Positions 30,601 through 34,447 of a DNA stretch of 64,000 nt are shown piece by piece. Each line of letters starts with the position of its first letter. Position 1 is the stretch's first letter. The position numbers and the translations under genes are program-made. The stretch is from Luteibacter sp. GTDB taxonomy: Bacteria; Pseudomonadota; Gammaproteobacteria; Xanthomonadales; Rhodanobacteraceae. The notes under the pieces were generated by a model. That model searched no databases. It saw nothing but the letters and a program-made list of their open reading frames with translations, and was not told where the DNA came from. The stretch is from assembly GCF_009912395.1 (NCBI RefSeq), contig NZ_WNDO01000002.1, positions 248,001-312,000 of the forward strand. The letters run 5' to 3'.

Positions 30601-30708
30601 CCGTCGAAGGCGGCCGGCGCGTACGACAGCGATAGTGCCGTACAAGTCGTGCGGCGCGCGGGCTATGGCGATGGCTTGACCGACGCGGAGCGCTCGCGGT
30701 TGCGCTGA
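18634..30708 (+). CDS. Giant filamentous haemagglutinin-family exoprotein (TpsA/PdtA-like, DUF3739-type C-terminus)
   Basis: At 4024 residues this is the largest gene here. ATG 18634 gives an extended Arg-rich signal peptide ending VAHAA; the frame runs further up without a start signal. The TPS secretion domain (about residues 120-330) carries MTWESFNVGNQTTVHFDQ and the family motif LNRNGMIFGGGAQVD. A very long right-handed beta-helix follows, broken at about 2780-2930 by a Pro/Ala/Tyr-rich helical insert. Then come at least eight AGRDI/AGGDI-type repeats and a C-terminal region with the cysteine pair Cys3854 and Cys3860. It should be exported by the TpsB-like pore and stay on, or leave, the surface as an adhesin. 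The partner organisation matches PdtA of P. aeruginosa. A perfect terminator follows. Confidence 0.93.
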   Translation: MIVRTQSPESRRPAIAVARPTLRRRTMCQFIALALFGGVAHAATPPAFSPAWFANKQANAATQAPPPGQGAGNAGGNVFTPGNVMLQQRVQQSIANLDAAAQAVAAQMAAQKGAQSAAQQLISNVPNGIGDGGLKVDRNVGTDPSLWQNANQPTQTVANGRTNVEIKQTAGKAIMTWESFNVGNQTTVHFDQTGGNQTGGGNQWIALNRINDPSGKPSQILGQIKAEGTVYLLNRNGMIFGGGAQVDTHSLTASSLDLFSTDVKKSNAFFLKYGIGTNTDSENILGNGAGASIRGFLVSGLLTGVAGDARGAVTIQKGASINATKDGFVIVAAQDVSNAGSIVADDGQVAIAATPGLIMGNGGVSDIQASSFNQSTNGPGWNVTNTGLVQARRGGIHLFGDHMTQGGVLVASTSLSHPGRIAFDPLHSGDNKLVFDTSSVTTVLPEKDGETTTSSAAANAAFVTSRVDVGLNAVLRKGSLIEVPSGNVTFGFSTYVDTGATVDVSGLANVTLPVSSLLVTIPRIGQNELADSPLLRNSFLFTQKNVAVDSSQSGTRTDGLSWVGSPVLNAAGYVSNIPRTVDQLMINSGNIAFQDSAVIRSGAQIRLDGGFINYLPGYIQTPRLQGANGLIYNLASADPQVSYTGFAGVYSNDHARWGVTETYVTSPLLANMGRWDPGFINGGNAGTLSFGKSTDNGQAYRYVIDGDITAHAYAGREQVRSGSLPLAGILDIRSRDLASLGESVNVSLAGSVNYVIQNDPVPLQTYAPDFDENSTFPARGGDPSDPSNPLYWHTLSTAMIDNAGFRRLKLSTPGTVLIKDGATLRLADGGSVDIAGTSIDVQGDIVTHGGSITLGVRGQSDNLPTNVATSLVIGEHGRLDASGLWVNDSGRAADAAQGRAFINGGSVTLSAWKGGRSTAGDLTPDISVLKGSVVDVSGGGYVGTDGRLAMDGNLPLGRGGDVTIQSHTDGGLNTFTNVTRPNDLAGGKITLDGTLLADGFSGGGTLTLHAPYIQIGGEAIDDDSVAALYLTPDFFVGQGFSRYNLIADTNVVTAPGVQLQVRPSYMVGDRTALLTLGSRTSLFGDSGAAMIHAGSVAAYDRYRHLRQGDGISMQAGLYQGWNAGTQTPSYDALTGSVIVGDGASIDVGAGETIALNSAGRIVVGGALTARGGSILLHDIGVAINTDPVGRQIWLGSNSILDARGTTLLDPSAGALPGTGTTIRRDGVLLGGGTVELQSDASLVAERGATVLFSGASDHFDLAAEGRQAGLSSTPFVDTPVWSDGGSLSLQAAKTLQFDGTIDGHGGGPSARGGRFSVATRFPAKGTAGTVTTLFIQQSGWLAQPVDPLASVEPGQGLTGNLRFAVDRLQDAGLDDVLIGKTFSDDDPSVPTTNMAFAGDVNLATGRSVQVSAAAVAAVAPDARALPSNGATGVGGGRVTISAPYVSFSNPRIADSILTASGSGSLSVNADFIDIGGRLSLAGMADTAFTSTGDIRFSLPANSAYSASGPATGWLYTTGDLDFTGSRVYPATDYRFLIDATNPVRKTTVSFHQAAVRDTSTPLSAGGVLAVGADTIEQRGTVWVPSGALALGTDNPAATLAALGLASSMPLGITSAVHLAPGSVTSVSLDNAIVPYGTTVDGKDWRYDASNVLPGRIVTAPPEKTLSIAGGTVAVDAGANVDLSGGGHVQAVEWVPGTGGSRDVLSQYNLSYANSTQGQQVPLYADGRAIYAIVPGYDAPLAAHDAALEKGAGAGPAVGQGVYLSGVPGLPDGVYTLLPARYATLPGAYRVVQDTSSSNAVLGRSTTMPDGTVVASGYFADTLTGAHDAQASNFLVQSAKVWGQYSEYSITSADTFFTDAAARSGSVVPQLGADAGRLTLAASAALTLGATLNAQPGTGGRGSQVDIAGDAIQILGGSGQARDGYLHVDADGLSRLGAGSLLIGGKRSRESGGDRVDVLADNVLLSNDAAHPLQGSEVILVANGQGGVTLDAGSSLLANGATSGSTTPLLIGRVADKTGSAVVGDGSLLRVSGGDVGRVLRANITGLDGVAGLAGGSLSIGSGASIGSTGSISMDATGATTLADDAHLKASAIDVTANRIALSGVDASAADASGRLLVGPRILAQLAGLDATVLRGRSGIDLLGDVNLGVAHALTLSAPQIVSDGGKTTLKADILTLSNDTGNTSAPVQAGHGSLGIDVREWHTGNGNLSLGGLDTVNLRASAGMYASGVGTLDLGAAALNATTPVVVVDHGANAHWQGTGAILIAATGTGAGISTTASAGQLGIKGASIDLGSNLLAKGGTVNLDATTGGIVIEDGATLDVSGLSQAFNDTSVHVSGGSVSLRAEQGNIRIAPTAVIDIRGDVAGGNGGSLDLRADAGRVDVAGNIAGSVATGYFGSLFSLDSLGAVDLGSLTDKLASGSVDGRVKVHTRQGDLAVDAGHTLRAHLVTLTADGGAVNVGGTVDASGTFGGTIALSGAHGVDIDGTFDTSASAKGRYGADITLATSGTGNGTLNSQYGYEEVTADNAGHIRIGQGARIEQGGDTANGNLYLRAPLLANGDTPVDIASSASMAHTRNRTLEVYAIWDTQDAKTDPSKHFDGLVDPAGWFRMDDATGRPVLVAGTFTDSNGNAVAGPDPTDMAKVTDFLARYTFTPDNANTDHQSFYGFLNGDSSQGPGALMGFVQSPGFTFESRLAGVAGLAVRPGIELRNGDPNVDKGAISVMTPWNLGAGTRNADGSLQLDYRYKGQAPVLSLLASGDLNVRASISDGFFQDGNAGGSAGTPPPPASYDAAVAAWQALFDLGLGVEQYPDLFEQPTQLTSDPTQLFDYYGQYVAYAKYLAAPIPDLAGYQAAQIILYGLGYQMTVPVPNAPPPPAPPTTLTSYLAYMAVYPAYLKDSATKSGFADSLSVPEGFQKLYAPLATTTPIDTSAPVDNSPSPLALSSNPLPFLSAGLTGGSSSSYRFVAGADLSSSDPLATSAVTVANLHLAGHTEFNDTVGGRVLAAPTVVRTGTGDIDIVASGDLTWDDEKAPAAVYTAGEPAPGTQVGTGASILQPSQAGLLDRQATPELVLSGAVNPINAGHVGLSAGRDILGKQDITDVDGTLTGTVGTPLAQYWWQWLQTTNTEARSSINFGAFDQGVMSAGGNVAVSAGGDIRQLSVSLPTTWSINTAADGTRSLTTYGGGDLDVKAGGDILSGSYFVSRGQGTIRAGGNIGSDFSTTYRMPDRSQATGPVSTLLGMQDSRLDVQAGGSVSLGGIFNPSWLDSSAVNALIPAGHADGQSYSQSSRIDVTALGGNIVYGDLAAPVQLFAPGIRSIQDAGSDTAGDILPATVNFAAVSGSIDLEGSGELFLSSNGNLSLLAKDSITFDMPAIGLGWRYGWGLIDAPLSSMVSPLNLPPLTDQSATIINHLRQYGYLDIGNFPTVGTSNFVHASTPWHADDTQPVRIYAQTGDIVNGTGGGVGGVYLVTSKATKIKAGRDIVDLAYVGQQLRGADISSIEAGRDIYDTPLTTTAATQLSPRAVFPSLLQGGPGYFYVTAGRDIGRLASQSEYYALLPYVQTQYMVAAQPGSSAFMTGIDTIGNLYNPYLSPTGASISIAYGIAPGMDSKAFVSAYIDPSTSKPPGLDDGAKSLVDFVQSYDAGLQVDTGLVANASTPVYTTEQAWTRFQQLPEEARNIFIQKTLSRVLAQVGKDYNDAGSPFAGKYARGFAAINALFPASLGYTANGLEGGLNGAGTTVHTGDLDIRGSTIQTQRGGDISIIAPGGQALLGSVSAPPIIVSSAGVVLAGPNTQGVLTLQEGDITFVTDRSTLLAQSRIFTEQGGDIVMWSSNGDINAGKGAKTNSEIPPVRYLCTVDAWCAQDPSGQVAGAGIATLQTVPGAPEGSVYLMAPRGTVDAGDAGIRVSGNLVVAAARVANADNVQVKGESVGLPVVQSVNVGALNAASAAANAASKAAEDVVRQQQSDSRDRIPSIISVQVIGGNSGASVSPSKAAGAYDSDSAVQVVRRAGYGDGLTDAERSRLR

Positions 30709-30734
30709 AACAATCGATAGCTATCGTTTGTTCG

Positions 30735-30773
30735 CGCGAGGGTGACGATCGTCGTCACCCTCGCGTCTTTTTT
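30735..30773 (+). terminator. Strong Rho-independent terminator after the haemagglutinin gene
   Basis: A perfect 14-base-pair stem (30735-30748 with 30752-30765), a three-base loop and a TC plus seven-T tract form a textbook terminator 27 bases after the stop codon. It isolates the haemagglutinin operon from the PstS-like gene. Confidence 0.95.
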
Positions 30774-30780
30774 TCTGTCA

Positions 30781-30799
30781 CTGTCATCTCGCATGTCAT
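30781..30799 (+). promoter_or_regulatory. Additional GTCA direct repeat upstream of the PstS-like gene
   Basis: CTGTCAT (30781-30787) is followed after five bases by ATGTCAT (30793-30799), and preceded by CTGTCA (30775-30780). Spacing is one base longer than a standard Pho box. It may be an auxiliary PhoB site beside the better box at 30828. Confidence 0.35.
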
Positions 30800-30827
30800 G
30801 TCGAGTGACGAGAACCGCGCGTTAAAC

Positions 30828-30845
30828 CTGTCATCGTCCTGGCAT
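30828..30845 (+). promoter_or_regulatory. Pho box (PhoB binding site)
   Basis: CTGTCAT, four bases (CGTC), then CTGGCAT matches the enterobacterial/pseudomonad Pho-box half-site CTGTCAT at 13 of 14 positions with the exact 11-base repeat. It lies 94 bases upstream of the PstS-like start codon. It implies induction by phosphate starvation through PhoR-PhoB. Confidence 0.75.
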
Positions 30846-30938
30846 GTTGCGCGACATGCCTGCGTCATTCGCAGGACAACTGGCTATCGAATAATCGTGC
30901 GGCCTCCAGAAGGAGGTCCATCGATTAGGGGTAATACC

Positions 30939-32309
30939 ATGTTCAAGCGTAACGCTATGGGGAACACCCGCACGAAGCTCGTCGCGGGAGCGGTACTTCT
31001 CACCCTCGGCCTCACGGCCGCCGGCTCGGCGATGAGCACGGACACGTTCGGCGGTGGCGCTACGCTGCCCGCCGGCGCTTACGTTGGTTTCGATTTCCTC
31101 AGCGGCGGCCAGAAGCAGTCCGCCAACACGTCCGTCAACGCCACGGGCGCGGCGACGGTTTCGGGCGGCTCGCTGTTCGGCGCGTGGGCTGCTGCCAGCA
31201 GCAACAAGGTCTCCTACTGCCAGACCGGTAGCGGCAACGGCAAGAAGATCTTCGACAACTCCGACGGCACCAACCACCTGACCGCCGTGGGCGCCTGCGA
31301 CGGTACCACCGCTGGTTTCAATGCCCCGGCCGGCGTGCTCGTCAACCCGCACTTCGCGGGTAGCGATGCCCCGATGTCGACGACGGAATACAGCTGGTTC
31401 AACACCGGTGGCAAGACCGCCACCTATGGTGAGCCGACCCAGTTCCCGGCCGTCGCCGGTTCGATCGCCATCATCTACAACAACGGCGACGTCACCACCC
31501 AGCTGAACCTGACCGACGCGCAGATCTGCAGCGTGTTCAACGGCACGACCACCAACTGGTCGGCGTTCGGTTTCCCGTCCAAGCCCATCAAGGTCGCCTT
31601 CCGTTCGGACGGCAGCGGCACGACGTTCTCGCTCGCCAACCACCTCGCCACCGTCTGCTCCGGCACGGCCAGCCAGCACTTCGTCGTTGACCAGGCCTTC
31701 AGCACGGTCATCAGCAAGTTCCCGGCCCTGTCGGGCTCGATCGGTGCCAGCGGTAACCCGGCTGTCGTCACGGCCGTGAACAGCAACGACGGTGCCATCG
31801 GCTACGCCGAGTCGGCGAACCTCAAGGCCGCCGCTTCGCTCAACCCGAACGTGAAGGCCAGCAAGGTCAACGGCTTCGACCCGTACTCCGACTTCCCGGT
31901 CGCTGGCGGCGTGCCCGTCGGTACGAGCCCGAACACGGGTGGCAACACGACCGCCAACTCGATCAACGTCGCCACTTCCAACGACCGCGCCATCACCGGC
32001 GTCGACGCCACCACGGGTCGTCCGACCCTTGGCGCGCTGACCCCGCTCGGTCAGACCGGTTGCATGAAGATCGTCGATCCGGCGAACTATGCCAACAGCA
32101 CCACGCGTTACCCGATCGTCGCCGTCTCGTACCTGATCGCCAACAACAAGGGCAACGGCACCGACGCCGCCGCCGTCCAGGGCCTCATCGGCTCGGCCTA
32201 CGCTCCTTCGGCTGGCGTCACCTCGATCGGTCAGGGCACGGGCTTCGCTTTCGTGAAGCCGGTTCCGGCCATCGCTCAGTCCGCGATCAACGCCTGCGTC
32301 AATATCTGA
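30939..32309 (+). CDS. PstS/DING-like secreted phosphate-binding protein
   Basis: From ATG 30939 (AGGGG ten bases upstream) the product has 456 residues and a signal peptide ending near SAMS. The mature protein opens with FGGGATLPAGAYVGFDF, the phosphate-binding PstS/DING N-terminal signature, and holds further ligand-loop motifs: RSDGSGTTFSLANHL (binding loop SGTT) and NSNDGAIGYAESANL. DING-type proteins bind phosphate, and some, such as LapA of P. aeruginosa, are phosphatases exported by the Hxc type II system. Its Pho box and the pseudopilin/secretin genes directly downstream suggest the same here. An ABC-transporter role is less likely because no pstCAB genes are nearby. A UUCG-loop terminator follows. 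Confidence 0.85.
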   Translation: MFKRNAMGNTRTKLVAGAVLLTLGLTAAGSAMSTDTFGGGATLPAGAYVGFDFLSGGQKQSANTSVNATGAATVSGGSLFGAWAAASSNKVSYCQTGSGNGKKIFDNSDGTNHLTAVGACDGTTAGFNAPAGVLVNPHFAGSDAPMSTTEYSWFNTGGKTATYGEPTQFPAVAGSIAIIYNNGDVTTQLNLTDAQICSVFNGTTTNWSAFGFPSKPIKVAFRSDGSGTTFSLANHLATVCSGTASQHFVVDQAFSTVISKFPALSGSIGASGNPAVVTAVNSNDGAIGYAESANLKAAASLNPNVKASKVNGFDPYSDFPVAGGVPVGTSPNTGGNTTANSINVATSNDRAITGVDATTGRPTLGALTPLGQTGCMKIVDPANYANSTTRYPIVAVSYLIANNKGNGTDAAAVQGLIGSAYAPSAGVTSIGQGTGFAFVKPVPAIAQSAINACVNI

Positions 32310-32343
32310 TCGAACTCCGATCAGGATTCATGGAAGAACGCAG

Positions 32344-32371
32344 GGAGGGGTCTTCGGACCCCTCCTTTTTT
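32344..32371 (+). terminator. Rho-independent terminator with UUCG tetraloop
   Basis: GGAGGGGTC (32344-32352), TTCG, GACCCCTCC (32357-32365) and a run of six T follow the PstS-like gene by about 35 bases. Confidence 0.93.
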
Positions 32372-32445
32372 ATGTGTTCGTGGCGTATGTCGTCATCGCT
32401 CCGAAACCAACACGTGACTATGCTCACCGCGACCAGGAGGGGATG

Positions 32446-32880
32446 ATGCGACGCATACGGAACGACGGTTTCAGCCTGCTCGAAACACTGGCGGCGATGT
32501 TCCTCCTGGCGCTGTGCTTCGGTGCGCTGATGCGGGCCACGGGTGCGTCGGTGGCGCTCAACTCCCGGGCTTCCGAGTACACGCAGGCATCGCTCTGGGC
32601 GAGCGGTCTCCTCGACAGGACCTTCGTCGCGGAATTTCCGGAAGAGGGCACGCGTAACGGTCGCTTCGACGACACCTATCGCTGGACGATGAAGGTAAGC
32701 ACGCCGCCGGAATCGTTGGCCTTGCGTACGAAGGTGCCGATTCATCTCTATCGCGTCGAACTCACGGTCGAGTGGAACGAAGGCGGCAAGACCCTTTCCT
32801 CCCACTTCGAGACGTTGCGCACCGTATCGGAGCGTCCGCGCGCGCAGGAGTTGCCCTTCTACGCGCGGGGCGATTCATGA
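32446..32880 (+). CDS. gspI: Type II secretion minor pseudopilin GspI
   Basis: The 144-residue protein has the prepilin signature DGFSLLETLAAMFLLALCFG: cleavage is after the glycine and Glu5 is present. The GspI-type pattern of an early Ala/Ser-rich helix, then TYRWTMKVSTPPES and YRVELTVEWNEGG strands, follows. AGGAGG at 32435-32440 fits ATG 32446 better than the adjacent ATG at 32443. It starts a four-gene operon (gspI, J, K, D) in which starts overlap preceding stops. Together I, J and K form the tip of the pseudopilus that pushes substrates through the secretin. Confidence 0.82.
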   Translation: MRRIRNDGFSLLETLAAMFLLALCFGALMRATGASVALNSRASEYTQASLWASGLLDRTFVAEFPEEGTRNGRFDDTYRWTMKVSTPPESLALRTKVPIHLYRVELTVEWNEGGKTLSSHFETLRTVSERPRAQELPFYARGDS

Positions 32881-33533
32881 AACGCGCGGCGGGTTTCAGC
32901 CTGATGGAGACGCTGGGCGCGCTGGCGCTGCTCGCGCTGCTTCTGCTGGGCGTTACCGCGTCGTTGCAGACGATGGCTCGTTCGACCCGTGCGGGCATGG
33001 CGTCGACCGAACGGCTGGACCAGGTGCGTGCGGCGCAGATGTACATGCGGCGTGCCTTGTCCGAGGCGATGGCGTATCCCTGGGCCTTGCAGGAACGACG
33101 TCCGGTGGTACTGAAGGGAGCCGCCGACGAGGTGTCCTTCGTGGCGTCCGGACCCGGTTATCTGGCCCGCAGCGGCCTTCAGTTGCAACGGCTCGCCATC
33201 GTGGGCGAGGAGGGCGACAAGCGTGTCGAGGTGGCGTTCGCACCGCTCGCTGCGCGCAATGCGGCGCAAATCGTGCCTTCGGAGCCGGAAGTCCTCATCG
33301 ATCACGTGGTCTCCGGGCATTTCGTCTATAGCGGCCTGGACAACGAAGGCAATCCCGTCGCCTGGCAATCGACGTGGCCCTTTCCGAATCGTCTTCCGAC
33401 GATGGTCGGCGTGGAGCTGGTGATCGCCGGTGGCGTTCACTGGCCGACACTGACGGTGCCTCTGCGCATGGATCCGGCGGCGACGAATGCCCGCGAAGCG
33501 TTGGCGCGGTTACAGACGGCGAAGGGGGCATGA
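32877..33533 (+). CDS. gspJ: Type II secretion minor pseudopilin GspJ
   Basis: The 218-residue protein begins MKRAAGFSLMETLGALALL, a prepilin peptidase site (G-FSLME) with Glu5 in place. Its length and the central strands (DEVSFVASGPGYLARSGLQLQRLAIV) fit GspJ. Its ATG overlaps the gspI stop by four bases (ATGA) and its own stop overlaps the gspK start, so the pseudopilins are translationally coupled. It should sit beside GspI and GspK at the tip of the pseudopilus. Confidence 0.83.
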   Translation: MKRAAGFSLMETLGALALLALLLLGVTASLQTMARSTRAGMASTERLDQVRAAQMYMRRALSEAMAYPWALQERRPVVLKGAADEVSFVASGPGYLARSGLQLQRLAIVGEEGDKRVEVAFAPLAARNAAQIVPSEPEVLIDHVVSGHFVYSGLDNEGNPVAWQSTWPFPNRLPTMVGVELVIAGGVHWPTLTVPLRMDPAATNAREALARLQTAKGA

Positions 33534-34405
33534 TGCGCGCCGTCGAGCGACCGTCCGTTCGACAGCGCGGAGTCGCGCTGTTGATCGTGCTGTGGGGATG
33601 CACCCTGGCTGCGATCACGCTGGGTGCGCTCGCGACCAACGCGCGTGTCGAAAGTACGCAGGCCCGTGGGCAGTCGCTGAGGATGCAGGCGTTCTATGCA
33701 GCACAGGCGGGGATCGAGCAGGCGGTCTTTCGCCTGAACGCCAGCGAGGACGCGCAACGCTGGTTGGCGGACGGCAGACCGTACCGCCTGAAAATAGGAG
33801 ATTCCGATGTCGAGGTATCGATTCGCGACGAGGACGGTAAAATCAATCTCAATACGGCATCGCCCGAGGTGATCGGTCGCTTGCTCGCGGCGTCGGGCGT
33901 GGAGGCCAGCGGCATCCCGGGTGCGAGCGCCGCGATCGTGGGATGGGGCAAGCGCGGCCACATGGATGCCTCCATGCTGCTGGCGAAGGGTGGTTTCGCC
34001 AGCCTGGAGGAACTGTATCGCGTGCCGGGGCTGCGCGCCGATATCGTCGATCGCATTTCGCCGGCCCTGACGCTGTGGTCCGGTGAGAATCCCAATCTCG
34101 CGCACGCGTCGCCGCTCGTCGTCTCCGCGGTGACGGGGGCGGACGCCGTCGCCGCGCAGGCGTATGTCGCCAAGGTGCATGAGCTGCAAGCCGGAAGTTC
34201 CAACCTTCCCCCGATGCCGGGTACGATGCCGGGGAGTGCTTCGGTGGGCGCCAGTGGGGTGGTGAACATCGTTTCCGTTGTAAAAGGGGATAAGGGCCCC
34301 GGCTTTACCCTCGATGTGACCTTGATCCTGAAGAGCGAACCCGGCGATCCTCGGGCTTATCGCGTTGTCCGCTGGCGCGAGGTATCACCTTCGGGCGATA
34401 CCTGA
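33533..34405 (+). CDS. gspK: Type II secretion minor pseudopilin GspK
   Basis: This protein of about 290 residues begins with QRGVALLIVLWGCTLAAITL. That is the GspK form of the prepilin signal, with hydrophobic residue in place of Glu5, as is normal for GspK. The helical insert contains the SAM-like helix-hairpin-helix signature INLNTASPEVI and LEELYRVPGLRADI. ATGATG at 33530-33535 overlaps the gspJ stop; the second ATG has better spacing to AGGGGG. It caps the pseudopilus. No gspG, gspH, gspE, gspF, gspL or gspM gene is present in the window. Confidence 0.87.
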   Translation: MRAVERPSVRQRGVALLIVLWGCTLAAITLGALATNARVESTQARGQSLRMQAFYAAQAGIEQAVFRLNASEDAQRWLADGRPYRLKIGDSDVEVSIRDEDGKINLNTASPEVIGRLLAASGVEASGIPGASAAIVGWGKRGHMDASMLLAKGGFASLEELYRVPGLRADIVDRISPALTLWSGENPNLAHASPLVVSAVTGADAVAAQAYVAKVHELQAGSSNLPPMPGTMPGSASVGASGVVNIVSVVKGDKGPGFTLDVTLILKSEPGDPRAYRVVRWREVSPSGDT

Positions 34406-34447
34406 ACACGGACGGCAGGGCCTCCCATTGCCGCAAAGGTTTCCTGA

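Noticed and set aside
30910-30917. Strong Shine-Dalgarno AAGGAGGT as a start site of another gene
   Set aside because: No ATG, GTG or TTG occurs at a usable distance, and a stop codon follows at once; the PstS-like gene starts later with its own site.
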